From NCBI GenBank assembly GCA_025201865.1, contig MU602963.1:1-29511 (forward strand): 29,511 nucleotides of DNA, read 5' to 3'. The stretch comes from Ramicandelaber brevisporus (lineage: Eukaryota; Kickxellomycota; Ramicandelaberales; Ramicandelaberaceae). Of the stretch, positions 19,565 to 28,254 are shown one piece after another. The position numbers and the translations under genes are program-made. The notes under the pieces are model-generated. The model made no database searches, was not told the origin of the DNA, and saw nothing but the letters and a program-made list of their open reading frames with translations. Numbering within the stretch: the first letter of the stretch is position 1; every line of letters begins with the position of its first letter.

Positions 19565-20107
19565 CGTGACAGTTGATTGATCTGCTTGTTCGCTGTTCGT
19601 TGCTTTTGTTCGTTGTTCGTTGTTGTTTTATTTTTCGGTTTGTTTTGCTGTTTTTACTGCCCGCTTTGAATCTGTTGCTGCATCAGCTTCCTTTTCTGTG
19701 TGCATGTTGCCGCCTATTGATGCTACGTATCGTCCATATCTGGGAGACAGAGTCGCGTGGTCGAATCGCCATTCAAGGAACTCAATCTCCGGCGGGGAAC
19801 TTGCTAGCCATTGTACTCAATCATAATCACAATCATAGTCATAGTCATAGTCATATTCGTCGCTCTCTGCTGATGCTGATGCTTCTGATGGAGCTGCTTT
19901 CTCAGCATCGACGGCGTCTCCTTCAGTTATTCATTCACAAGAGAGCAGAGAGGTCCCAAATTCCATTTTCTCTGTGCGCTCTCAACCCTTATCCATTCTT
20001 CACATACACACACACAAAAAGCAAACGCAAACGCAGACACAGACACAGACACAAACGCAAGTGCATACGTCGTTGTTGTTCTTGACCTTGAAGAGGCACA
20101 CTAGGTT
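19565..20107. promoter_or_regulatory. Divergent promoter region between SmD3 and the velvet gene
   Basis: This 543-bp interval must contain both promoters. It shows a GTTCGTT-type T/G-rich stretch next to SmD3 (about 19587-19640), a TCATAG tandem repeat at 19832-19856, and a CA/GACA-rich stretch at about 20001-20060 close to the velvet ATG. Short frames here have no coding signature. I cannot name a specific binding site. Confidence 0.5.
19832..19856 (+). repeat. (TCATAG)n tandem repeat
   Basis: About four copies of a six-base unit, preceded by related TCATAATCACAA sequence. It lies in the shared promoter region and has no coding role that I can see. Confidence 0.9.
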
Positions 20108-21925
20108 ATGCACAGCCAGTATCCTCAGCAGCAGCCGTTGACACCGTCGGCGCAGCAGCAACAGCAACAGCAGCAGCCTGTGCAGTCGCGGCTGTCGGGT
20201 CCACAGCTACAGCCACAGCAAGCCCAACAGCCAGCTCAACCAGTGCAGCCACTTGCTGGACACGCGCCAGTTTCCGGGCCTTTGCCTGTTCCCGTCCCCC
20301 AGCAGCACCAGTATCCACCACAACCGTATCACCACCATCATCATCACCAACAGCAGCAACAACAGTATCAGCAGTATGCGCAGCCTCCGCCACCACCACC
20401 ATCAATGCAGCATCAGATACCAATGGCAATGCAGCAACATCATCCGACACAAGTTGTAATGAACCAGCCTGGGGCGATCCATCAGCAACCGCAGTTCGCC
20501 TCACACCCTCAAAGCACGCAGCATTACGGTCCAGTGCCTCCTACAATGACGTCAACAGCCCACCATGCGCCGCATCCTTTGCAAGGTATGCAACCGCAAT
20601 CTGTTCAACAGCAACAGCCCATGCAGCCATTCCCATACCCAGTGCAACAGTCTGGACCTCGGCCAATGCAGCAGCAACAACAGCAACAACACCATGTACC
20701 AGTTAGGACGGAGGCTTCAGCATCGGTGCCGCTACCGCCACAACAGGCGCAACCTCTGCAACAGCCTACACAGGCACAGCCACAGCCACAGCCACAACCA
20801 CAAACAGTAAAGAAGAATTCGTTGCCTGGCGGAATGCGACTGGAAATCATTCAGCAGCCAAATCGGGCTCGAATGTGTGGATTTGGTGAGAAGGATAGAC
20901 GTCCCATTGATCCTCCTCCAATTCTGCAGCTGTTTGTGCCCGAAGGTACGAAAGGACCAGCCGACATCTCCAGCTTTGTTGTACATGCTTCAATTTGGTG
21001 TCCGACTGGCGAGGATGCTGGGTTGGTGTCACAGCCTACAACGCAAGCGATGTCAACATCTAGCAAGCTTGTTTATCGATCGCCTGTTGCAGTTGGAGGT
21101 AGTAGTGCGAGCCTACCGCAACTCCAGCAGCAGCAGTCGCAGCAGCAGCCACAGCAACAACAACAGACAGCCTCGACTTCGCAGCCTGGTACAATAGCGG
21201 TTCAACCGCCTTCAAATACACCACAGCAGCAGCAACAGCATCAGCGACGGACTTCCGGACATAACAGCAACAGCAACAACAACAACGGTGGTGGCAGCGC
21301 AAATGACAATCTCGCATTCCATCGCAACCTTGTCGGCTTCACACTGTCGTCAGCACAGCGTCTCAAAGGTCTGGATGGCAAACCTGGCATCTTCTTCCCG
21401 TTTCCCGACATGTCAGTTCGCACAGAAGGCACATTCAAACTACGATTTGTGCTCATCAACATGAAAGATAGCCTCAACGCTGCTGCTGGTGCTTCTACTC
21501 ATGCTGCTACCACTGGATCGACGACAAGCGGATACCCAGAGTCACCGGTGCTTGCAGATGTCATTTCAGCTCCATTCCAAGTATACTCGGCAAAGAAGTT
21601 CCCCGGAATGTCTAATTCGACGGATATTTCGAAGCACTTTGCACAGCAAGGCGTTAGAATTAACATTCGGAAGCCAGGCAGATATCCAAAGAGCAAAACG
21701 ACTCCAACCAACTCAGACACTGAACAAACGCCGCAGTATCAATCAATGCAACAGCCACACCCGTCAATGTCAATGATGCCAATGTCGATGACGGGTGCAG
21801 AGACTGCGCCGGGAAGTGCAATGCAATCACACGGACATGGCCAACAGCAGACTCAGCAAAGACCGCAGCAGTATGGGCCAACATCAGATGATTATAACTC
21901 GTCGTATGGTTCAGATGATGAATAA
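20108..21925 (+). CDS. Velvet-domain transcriptional regulator (VelB-like)
   Basis: Velvet proteins are fungal nuclear regulators that couple development, sporulation and secondary metabolism; their fold resembles the NF-kB Rel domain and binds DNA as homo- or heterodimers. The 605-aa product has a Gln/Pro-rich N-terminus (aa 1-235, with a His run near aa 78). The velvet domain starts at about aa 241: LEIIQQPNRARMCGFGEKDR, then PPPILQLFV and FVVHASIWC. A Gln/Asn-rich insertion follows at about aa 330-400. The domain resumes with SSAQRLKGLDGKPGIFF, SVRTEGTFKLRF, SAPFQVYSAKKFPGM and FAQQGVRINIRKPGR, ending near aa 525. VelB proteins are known for a disordered insertion in the middle of the velvet domain, so VelB fits best, but VosA or another paralogue cannot be excluded. 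The Met chosen is the first ATG in frame. Confidence 0.95.
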   Translation: MHSQYPQQQPLTPSAQQQQQQQQPVQSRLSGPQLQPQQAQQPAQPVQPLAGHAPVSGPLPVPVPQQHQYPPQPYHHHHHHQQQQQQYQQYAQPPPPPPSMQHQIPMAMQQHHPTQVVMNQPGAIHQQPQFASHPQSTQHYGPVPPTMTSTAHHAPHPLQGMQPQSVQQQQPMQPFPYPVQQSGPRPMQQQQQQQHHVPVRTEASASVPLPPQQAQPLQQPTQAQPQPQPQPQTVKKNSLPGGMRLEIIQQPNRARMCGFGEKDRRPIDPPPILQLFVPEGTKGPADISSFVVHASIWCPTGEDAGLVSQPTTQAMSTSSKLVYRSPVAVGGSSASLPQLQQQQSQQQPQQQQQTASTSQPGTIAVQPPSNTPQQQQQHQRRTSGHNSNSNNNNGGGSANDNLAFHRNLVGFTLSSAQRLKGLDGKPGIFFPFPDMSVRTEGTFKLRFVLINMKDSLNAAAGASTHAATTGSTTSGYPESPVLADVISAPFQVYSAKKFPGMSNSTDISKHFAQQGVRINIRKPGRYPKSKTTPTNSDTEQTPQYQSMQQPHPSMSMMPMSMTGAETAPGSAMQSHGHGQQQTQQRPQQYGPTSDDYNSSYGSDDE

Positions 21926-22140
21926 CCGCTTTCACCCTTCACCTTTCACACCCCCACCTTTTCAGCCCTCACCCCCTCCATGCCAAATTGCAAGTCTATT
22001 TCACCCCATAATGACTTACTAATATCCTTCATCACCCCCAACTTTGCACTGTGTTCTTCCTATTCCTTCTTTCACTGATTAATTTGACCATACTTTTTTG
22101 TTTAACTCTTCGCAAGTATAATAGCTTAATGGTTATTTTA
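21926..22140. other. Convergent 3' region
   Basis: The interval between the stop codons of the velvet and EIF1AD genes is C/T-rich on the left and A/T-rich on the right. It should hold both 3' UTRs. Nothing else is visible. Confidence 0.5.
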
Positions 22141-22767
22141 TTACTCGTCATCTGAGTCATCGTCATCGTCATCGTCATCCTCAGATTCGGACTCGAACTC
22201 GTCGCTATCACTGTCGTCACTATCACTGTCATCGTCATCGTCATCTGAATCCTGATACCTTTGTTTCCTTTGAGCTGCTGCTAATTGTTCTTCGCGTTCA
22301 TATTCCGCTGGCCATACTTTGGGACCAATTTCCCTCAAATCCTTGATATGCTCTGGAAACAGTACTGCTGCAATCTCACCAACAACCTTGGCTGACTGGC
22401 TCAGTGCCAAGTCCACAATGACAAAGTTGCCTCGCTTAACAAATACCAAATTGCGGAATCTCGATGGAAGCGATACCAGCACTGTTGTGTATTCAACCGT
22501 TTCAGGAAGATCGTCTAAAGTTGGCGCTGCTGCCTCTTTGCTATCTTTGCCATCGTCGCTAGTAGTAGTAGTAGTAGTGGTGGTGGTGGTGGTGGTGGAT
22601 GAAGCATTCGATACAGCCGAGGAGACGGAGTCGAAGAGACGAGTTGGTGTATTGACTTCGTACAAGGAGCTGCCTCGGCTGGCCAGCACCTTGGCAACTA
22701 ACTGAGTAGGACCAACCTCGGGAGTCGACGTCAGCAACTCGTGAGTGATGCGCTTTCCTCTTACCAT
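22141..22767 (-). CDS. EIF1AD-like OB-fold protein (eIF1A domain-containing)
   Basis: Homologues resemble translation factor eIF1A; the animal protein is found on late pre-40S ribosomal particles. I chose the ATG at 22767-22765 (MVRGKRITHELL, 208 aa), because the longer frame begins at a TTG and adds residues unlike the family. The OB-fold is split: VAKVLASRGSSLYEVNTP at about aa 25-42, then a Thr-run and acidic insertion, then LVSLPSRFRNLVFVKRGNFV, VVGEIAAVLFPEHIKDL and a KVWPAEY end. The C-terminal tail is almost pure Asp/Ser/Glu, as in relatives. The Thr-run is encoded by ACT then ACC repeats (about 22560-22600). It is divergent from the C2H2 gene, 144 bp away. Assignment is good; function in this organism is inferred. 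Confidence 0.88.
   Translation of the reverse strand: MVRGKRITHELLTSTPEVGPTQLVAKVLASRGSSLYEVNTPTRLFDSVSSAVSNASSTTTTTTTTTTTTSDDGKDSKEAAAPTLDDLPETVEYTTVLVSLPSRFRNLVFVKRGNFVIVDLALSQSAKVVGEIAAVLFPEHIKDLREIGPKVWPAEYEREEQLAAAQRKQRYQDSDDDDDDSDSDDSDSDEFESESEDDDDDDDDSDDE
22561..22598 (-). repeat. Threonine-encoding trinucleotide repeat in the OB-fold
   Basis: ACT codons switch to ACC codons, giving a run of 12 Thr. It falls in a loop insertion between the two conserved halves of the EIF1AD OB-fold. Confidence 0.9.
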
Positions 22768-22844
22768 TCTCTGTGTTTTATATCTGGCGATGAAGTAGAT
22801 CAGAATCAAGACGAACTGGATCTAGCTGGATCTGGTTGATTCTG

Positions 22845-22875
22845 AAGAAAAAGAAAAAGAAAAAGAAAAAGAAAG
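22845..22875 (+). repeat. (GAAAAA)n repeat in a divergent promoter
   Basis: About five copies of a six-base A-rich unit in the 144-bp space between EIF1AD and the C2H2 gene, 37 bases before the latter's ATG. Poly(dA:dT)-like stretches are common nucleosome-excluding elements in fungal promoters; that role here is inferred. Confidence 0.7.
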
Positions 22876-22911
22876 TAACACCACTCCAAGCAATACTACG
22901 AAAGAAAAACT

Positions 22912-24468
22912 ATGCGAGAAGAGTTGGCGACGTTGCTAGAGCAGATTGCCAGCCATCTCCCAGTGGTGCTTGACGCGGCGTCTACTACTGAATTGGGCGA
23001 TGTATTCTCGTGGCCAAAGTGGGACTCTCTGCAGGATAGAACAGTTCGGCGCAAGCCTATATCCACCTCACGACAGCAACAGCAACAGCAACAGCCGCTA
23101 GCGGTAACTCCACAAAAACGACAAGTGGCATCACCACTACCATCACAGTCGCCATCGCCATTGCCATCGCAATCACCGATGTTCAATGCACCTAACTCGC
23201 CAACTCCACCAGCATCGTCCTCTTCGTCCAATTACTGCGCAGTCTGTAAGAAGAGCTTCTCAAGCAATGCAACTCTTGCTTCACATTTGAATTCCATAAA
23301 ACACAAACAGGCGGCAGCCGCAGCAGCAAGCAAGTCTCCAACCAAGGCAGCCATCTCGGCAGCTAAATCAGCAGCCAACTCACCTAGACAGCAACAACAC
23401 CAGCAACAGCAACAGCAACAACAACAATATCAGCGCCAGCAGCCACAGAAACAGCAGCAAGCACAAGGAGTGAATGACTTGTCGATGATTGCACTTCCTC
23501 CGCAGGCAAATAGTGCACTGAGAGCTGTCAAAATGGCCGACAAGATATTGGACACTGAGCCATCAAATGCATGCACAGTGTATTGGAATGTTGCAACTGA
23601 TTTGTTGTCAATGGGCTGTGTGCGTGCAGCTGTGCAAACATTGAGCAAGCTAGCACTGTTGAATATGAAATCAGTTGTTGGCAGCGATGATAAGGATGAG
23701 AAGGACATTTGGATCTTGCAGCAGAAGTCTCGGCTGGCACTATTGCGGATACTCGAGGCAAGCTGGATTCGTAACAATTCCTCGCTAATGGAACGGCTGT
23801 CATCGATTCATAATATTCAGCAACAGCTTGGCTACGATATTATTGCAGCAATCTGGCCGAGTCTTGACGTGACTGATACTACATCGAAGATTAACTTGAA
23901 GAGCACATCTGTTCGACAGCTGGCTGAACTAGCAGGCCAACTTGCCATAGAAGAACACTGCAAATCAATGTCAGAATATGTGACAATGAGCAGAGCAGCC
24001 GACATTCTCTGTGAGATTGCACTATGCAGTGGCATTGGGTCTCATATAGCGTCACTGTTCTGGCTATGGATCACACAGCTCAGTGCTAACATTATTTCAG
24101 AGGAAAGAACGCAGAATGCCTGGATGAAATTGTTAAGTGAGCCATTTGTCACCAACAGTCAGTCCAGAATAGCCGACGTTCAACTGCTCAGAATTCAACA
24201 ACAGCACACTTCCACCTCCAATGATGAAGATGTTATCTCGCTGTTGATGACATTGTTTGAGATGGGTGACTTTGTTAGAGCTGAAGAGTGTACAAAGCTT
24301 GTCAATACGACATCGACAGTGGCTTCTTGTCTAGTTGACATACTTGGAGCTGTCAGATCGGGCAATCGATACACTCTCGATTCATTAGCACTGGAGATGG
24401 AAACGAATGCGAACATCTCGCTATCACAGAGGCGGCGAATTGCGGCAATTATCGATTCACTTTACTAA
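22912..24468 (+). CDS. Single C2H2 (U1/JAZ-type) zinc-finger protein with helical C-terminal half, unknown function
   Basis: The 518-aa protein starts MREELATLLEQIASHLPVVL. Residues 50-105 are Gln/Ser/Pro-rich. One zinc finger follows at aa 109-131, C-x2-C-x12-H-x5-H (CAVCKKSFSSNATLASHL), the spacing of fingers that contact RNA or structured nucleic acid. An Ala/Lys stretch and a Gln tract (aa 164-185) lead into a long helical region from about aa 200 to the end: MADKILDTEPSNACTVYW, AAVQTLSKLALLNM, LALLRILEASW, DILCEIALCSG and ALEMETNANISLSQRRRIAA. The second half resembles helical-repeat scaffolds such as TPR, but I see no clear repeat period. No nuclear signal stands out other than RRK near aa 46. 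I do not recognise the family. Confidence 0.82.
   Translation: MREELATLLEQIASHLPVVLDAASTTELGDVFSWPKWDSLQDRTVRRKPISTSRQQQQQQQPLAVTPQKRQVASPLPSQSPSPLPSQSPMFNAPNSPTPPASSSSSNYCAVCKKSFSSNATLASHLNSIKHKQAAAAAASKSPTKAAISAAKSAANSPRQQQHQQQQQQQQQYQRQQPQKQQQAQGVNDLSMIALPPQANSALRAVKMADKILDTEPSNACTVYWNVATDLLSMGCVRAAVQTLSKLALLNMKSVVGSDDKDEKDIWILQQKSRLALLRILEASWIRNNSSLMERLSSIHNIQQQLGYDIIAAIWPSLDVTDTTSKINLKSTSVRQLAELAGQLAIEEHCKSMSEYVTMSRAADILCEIALCSGIGSHIASLFWLWITQLSANIISEERTQNAWMKLLSEPFVTNSQSRIADVQLLRIQQQHTSTSNDEDVISLLMTLFEMGDFVRAEECTKLVNTTSTVASCLVDILGAVRSGNRYTLDSLALEMETNANISLSQRRRIAAIIDSLY
23396..23467 (+). repeat. Glutamine tract in the C2H2 protein
   Basis: CAG/CAA codons, mostly Gln with a His, Tyr and Arg, between the zinc finger and the helical half. 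It appears to be a flexible linker. Confidence 0.9.
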
Positions 24469-24824
24469 CATTTAATGCTAAGCTGATCCTTTTAAAATAA
24501 GAAAAAGAAGAGAAAGAGTCAACCATTAATCACATAACTTTAACCAAGGAGATCGTAACTTCGATCAGTGATGTCAATTTAGATCGTCTTAAACACGACT
24601 GACTGAGCAGTTAGCACTCGATTCACTGTGAGAATGATAAAATAATTGTTAAAAGAAAGAAAGATGCAGTATTGAAACGAGAAATGATGAAAATGAGAAA
24701 GTGCTGAAATGATGAAAATAGTGAAATGCGAAAAATGAAATGCGAAAAGTGAAATTAACATGGCCAAAGTGCAAAAGAAAAGAATGAGAAGAGTCAAATA
24801 GATAAATGCTTAGAATGCGAATGC
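24469..24824. other. Convergent intergenic region with degenerate GAAATG repeats
   Basis: This lies between the stops of the C2H2 and lysine-rich genes. On the plus strand 24650-24790 is a purine-rich, imperfect repeat of units such as GAAATGATGAAAAT and GAAATGCGAAAA. No gene-like frame or RNA gene is apparent. Confidence 0.55.
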
Positions 24825-24840
24825 TTAGAATGCGAATGCT
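24806..24840 (-). repeat. 15-bp tandem duplication that includes the stop codon
   Basis: The 15-base plus-strand unit ATGCTTAGAATGCGA occurs at 24806-24820 and 24821-24835, with a partial third copy. It duplicates the last residues of the lysine-rich protein (AFAF) and its TAA. Read-through of the first stop would add only AFAF before an identical second stop. Confidence 0.95.
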
Positions 24841-27794
24841 TGTTCAACTGCAGGTTGCACATACTGCTCCTGTGGCTGATATTGGTGTTGTTGTTCTTGT
24901 GGTTGTGGCTGTGGTTGCGCAGATTGCGCAGAGTGTGCGAGGATGTCATTGAGTGGGACACCTGCGAATGCTTTAAAGAGCGGGTGCTGAGTTGGCTTAG
25001 ATGGCTGAGATGCTGGTGCAGCCTGCTTCTCAGTGGCAGATTGAGCCAGAAGTTGTTCAGTCTGTTGATACTGGTTGCTGGTGTGACGCGTTGGGATTTG
25101 CTGTTGTTGTTGTTGCTGCTGTTCAATGTACTTTCTATAGCGCTTGGGAATTGATTGATCGAACGCAGAGTTAACTACTTGCGATTCAAGGCGGGGCTGC
25201 TTGACATGCTGGGACTCAACAGCTGGTGCCACGACCTGCGCACCAAAGTGCTGCTGTTTTTGCTGTTCCCGCTGGTACTGTCTCAAGTAGCGCTTGGCTG
25301 AAGGCTGCTGCTGGTACAATTGCTGCAGTTGCTGCACCTCAGCATCCGATGGCTTCCATGCTTGTTTCTGCTGTCTTTGCAACTGCTTCATGAGTTGCTG
25401 CTCAGCACCAATCTGAGCGGATGGCTGCTTCTGCTGCTGCTGCTGCGCATGCAAATATTCTTGCATTGCAGCTGGGATCTTTGCAGCTTGGCCGGCAGCC
25501 TCTACAGCCTGAGTTGGCTTCTGAGAGGCTACTTGTGCTGAGCGAGTTGATGGCTGTGGCTGTGGCTGTGGCTGTGGCTGTGGCTGCTTCTGGGACTGTT
25601 GCTGACTCTTAATTGCACTCAGATATGGATCGAGCTGACGCTTGATATTACCATAATAGTTCGTCATGCTGTTCATAGTTGTAGCCCATTCCTGCTGATG
25701 GCGCAAATCAGCCATATTGCGCTGCATCTCGTGTTGTTCAAACGTCTTCTCGCGTTTCTGTTCACTGGTGCGCAATTGTTGAATCTGCTTCTCAAACTGC
25801 TGGAACTGTGGTGGCATAACTGAGGCAGACAGTTCAGACAAGCGCTTGCGACCAACTTGACGAGTAATGCGGGTTGGTTTGCCTGGCTGAGCTGGCTGAG
25901 CTGGCTGAGCTGATGGCTGCTGCTGCTGCTGCTGCTGCTTGAGTAAGGCAGACGGAGGAGCAATCTCCGAAGAAAGCACAGAAAGGCGAGGGCGGCCGAC
26001 AAGACGAGTATGAAGCTTACCATTCAAACCACTGGCGATGTTGTCAGAAGAGCTAAGAGACTGGCCAATGGCAAGCTGTGGCTGCGACTGTGGCTGTGGC
26101 TGTGCCTTTGGTTGCGACTGCGACTGAACATTACGCTGCTTGGCAACCAGCTGTTCAATGCCTTTGTGTGCAGCCTCCGGGGTCACATTCGGGTTGTACC
26201 GAGCGAATGGATTGTGCTTATTTGCAGTCTTTGGCGAAGCAGACTTGTTGATGGCAGCAGAGGCAGCTGTAGTAGCAGCAGCGGCGGTGGTTGGCTTACC
26301 AGCGAGAAGAGCCTTTGGATCATTTGGAAGAATACCAATTGAGCGCAGCTCCTTCACCATCTTTGGGTCCATGGAGAGCAGATACTGCGCACGCAGCTTG
26401 TCGGCAGCTGGCTTGGAGCCCTTAATACCGGAGAGTGCACCGATCTCCTTGGCCAGGCGTGCACGATGCTGGGTTTGAGCCTGGGTAGTTTGAGTACCAA
26501 GAGCCCTGGCGGTTGATGCATTCGGGCCAATGGAGTTCAAGAGAGGAACTGGTGGGACTGCGGCAGCAGCGGCAGTTGGCTTGGACTGCTTCGGCTGTTT
26601 CTTGGGATCATTCTTTGGCTGTGATGGCTTCTTGGGAGCACTGCGCTTGGCACCCTTTGGCTTGTTGCTGTTAGCCTTCTTCTTATTGTTAGCCTGCTTC
26701 TTGCCTTTGCCCTTGCCCTTACCTTTGCCTTTGCCCTTAACACTGCGCTTCTTCTGGTTCTTCTTGTTCTTGTTCTTCTTGTTCTTGTTCTTCTTATTCT
26801 TCTTGCTCTTCTTGCTCTTCTTCTTGTTGTTCTTCTTCTTGTTGTTACGGCGGCGTTTAGCAGAGCGCTTCTTGTTCTTCTTGTTCTTCTTACGTCTGTT
26901 TGCCTTCTTCTTATTCTTATTCTTGCGCTTGTTCGCCTTCTTGTTCTTACGGTTCTTGCGCTTTGCAGCACGCTTCTTGTTTTTCTTATTCTTATTACGA
27001 CGCTTGGCAGCACGCTTCTTATTCTTCTTGTTCTTGCGCTTGTTAGCTTTCTTGTTCTTACGGTTCTTACGTTTGGCAGCACGCTTCTTGTTCTTCTTGT
27101 TTTTGCGTTTGGCGGCACGCTTCTTGTTCTTACGGTTCTTACGCTTGTTCGCCTTCTTGTTCTTCTTATTCTTGCGTTTTGCTGCGCGCTTCTTGTTCTT
27201 CTTCTTGCGTCTGGATGCCTTCTTGTTCTTCTTGCGGTTCTTCTTTGCAGCCTTCTTCCTGTTCTTCTTCTTCTTGGCTGCAGAACGCTTCTTATTCTTC
27301 TTCTTCTTGTCCTTCTTTGCAGCAGCACGCTTGTTCTTCTTTGACTGGTCCTTCTTCTTCTTCTTGACATCAGTCTTCTTCTTCTTCTTGTTCTTGTCAT
27401 TGTTGTCCTTCTTAGATGCTGCCTTCTTGTCCTCCGGCTTCTTGGACTTTGGCTTTTGAGCCGAATTAGTTGGTGGAACAGGCTGGACATTCAATGGTTT
27501 GCCCTGTGCCGGCTGGCCAGGAGTTTGAGTTGGGTTCTTGTCGCGGTTGGCAGCCAAAGCAGTCAACATGGCTGTTGGCGGCTTTGAGCCATTCAGTGCC
27601 ACATTCGATGGCTGCTGTTGCTGTGGTTGCTGCTGTTGTTGGCCGACTTGAGCTGGGACTGGGGACGGTCCATTGACAACAGCCGTCTTCACTTGCGGAG
27701 CTGCCATTGCAGGACTCACAAGCAAAGTCGCTGCAACAACTGCGGCCGCGGCTAGCTTCGCGCTAGCAAAACTACGAACGCTGCTTGGTCGCAT
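24825..27794 (-). CDS. Predicted secreted lysine/arginine-rich, glutamine-rich protein of unknown function
   Basis: The 989-aa product has the ATG at 27794-27792. It begins with a signal-like segment: basic n-region (MRPSSVRSFASAK), hydrophobic core (LAAAAVVAATLLVSPAMA) and an AMA-APQ cut site. Residues about 118-385 are an extreme polycation of Lys, Asn, Arg and Ala built from units such as KRKNKKNKKRAA and KRKNRKNKKAN. The C-terminal 600 residues are Gln/Pro-rich. They include two related motifs, TRLVGRPRLSVLSSEI (about aa 593-608) and TRQVGRKRLSELSASV (about aa 641-656), and later KRYLRQYQ and KRYRKYIEQ. Dibasic sites are frequent, so Kex2 processing would be possible if it is secreted. 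No enzyme domain is visible. Alternatives are a mitochondrial or nuclear/nucleolar location with a misleading N-terminus. The reading frame is certain; the role is unknown. Confidence 0.8.
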   Translation of the reverse strand: MRPSSVRSFASAKLAAAAVVAATLLVSPAMAAPQVKTAVVNGPSPVPAQVGQQQQQPQQQQPSNVALNGSKPPTAMLTALAANRDKNPTQTPGQPAQGKPLNVQPVPPTNSAQKPKSKKPEDKKAASKKDNNDKNKKKKKTDVKKKKKDQSKKNKRAAAKKDKKKKNKKRSAAKKKKNRKKAAKKNRKKNKKASRRKKKNKKRAAKRKNKKNKKANKRKNRKNKKRAAKRKNKKNKKRAAKRKNRKNKKANKRKNKKNKKRAAKRRNKNKKNKKRAAKRKNRKNKKANKRKNKNKKKANRRKKNKKNKKRSAKRRRNNKKKNNKKKSKKSKKNKKNKNKKNKNKKNQKKRSVKGKGKGKGKGKGKKQANNKKKANSNKPKGAKRSAPKKPSQPKNDPKKQPKQSKPTAAAAAVPPVPLLNSIGPNASTARALGTQTTQAQTQHRARLAKEIGALSGIKGSKPAADKLRAQYLLSMDPKMVKELRSIGILPNDPKALLAGKPTTAAAATTAASAAINKSASPKTANKHNPFARYNPNVTPEAAHKGIEQLVAKQRNVQSQSQPKAQPQPQSQPQLAIGQSLSSSDNIASGLNGKLHTRLVGRPRLSVLSSEIAPPSALLKQQQQQQQPSAQPAQPAQPGKPTRITRQVGRKRLSELSASVMPPQFQQFEKQIQQLRTSEQKREKTFEQHEMQRNMADLRHQQEWATTMNSMTNYYGNIKRQLDPYLSAIKSQQQSQKQPQPQPQPQPQPSTRSAQVASQKPTQAVEAAGQAAKIPAAMQEYLHAQQQQQKQPSAQIGAEQQLMKQLQRQQKQAWKPSDAEVQQLQQLYQQQPSAKRYLRQYQREQQKQQHFGAQVVAPAVESQHVKQPRLESQVVNSAFDQSIPKRYRKYIEQQQQQQQQIPTRHTSNQYQQTEQLLAQSATEKQAAPASQPSKPTQHPLFKAFAGVPLNDILAHSAQSAQPQPQPQEQQHQYQPQEQYVQPAVEQAFAF
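26655..27448 (-). repeat. Degenerate lysine-rich coding repeat array
   Basis: Imperfect units of about 8-13 codons dominated by AAG, AAC, AAA and CGC/CGT, read as KKNKKRAAKRKNR and close variants, roughly 20 times. Codon choice varies between units, so the array is old or under selection at protein level. The opposite strand gives a Leu/Phe-rich frame that is only its shadow. Confidence 0.9.
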
Positions 27795-28254
27795 AACAGC
27801 GTCTCTTATGCTCTAGATGCAGGGTTGCTAATAATGCAAGGGTAGTGGAAATGCGAGGAAATGAGTATGCGTATGCGTATGCGATGTGTGCAAGTGTGTG
27901 CGAGTGTTATGCTGAAAGGAAGTTTGCTAGAAAGCGTGCAGGCGTACAAGGGGGAAGGTGCAACGGTGCGGGAATAGGAAGAAAGACCAAGGGGCATGTC
28001 CACCCGCATACACACACACAGAGCAAGCGCGCAAGCCACACACCCGCGTCAAACGGAACGAACCCAGACCTTTTTTATCCTCTCAGTAGAAGCCTCGCTC
28101 TCGTTTGTAGACCTCTCCCCAATCTCATTCGTCGCCGTTCGCAGTAACCCGGAGAACTACAGCCTAGCTGTTTTCATGCCAGTTCCTGGTTGACGCTGCA
28201 ATGATCCAATCGCAGCTTTGTTTCGTTTCATTTTCTTTACTTTAAATCATTTTC
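27795..28254. promoter_or_regulatory. Intergenic region upstream of the lysine-rich gene
   Basis: Both flanking genes are on the minus strand, so this 460-bp stretch should hold the lysine-rich gene promoter and the AC40 3' UTR. It contains a (GTATGC)3 repeat at 27865-27882, a GTGTGY-rich run after it, and a CA-rich run near 28005-28050. I find no further gene. Confidence 0.45.

Noticed and set aside
22768..22809. Longer EIF1AD N-terminus starting at TTG.
   Set aside because: The added residues are unlike the family, whose basic start is matched by MVRGKRITHELL.
26655..27448. Regular short repeats considered as a CRISPR-like array.
   Set aside because: There are no identical direct repeats with unique spacers. 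The units are degenerate, in frame, and encode Lys-rich protein in a fungal gene.
26530..27459. 309-codon Leu/Phe-rich plus-strand frame resembling a membrane protein.
   Set aside because: It is the antisense shadow of the Lys/Asn/Arg codon array in the lysine-rich gene, whose frame has an ATG, a signal-like N-terminus and normal flanks.
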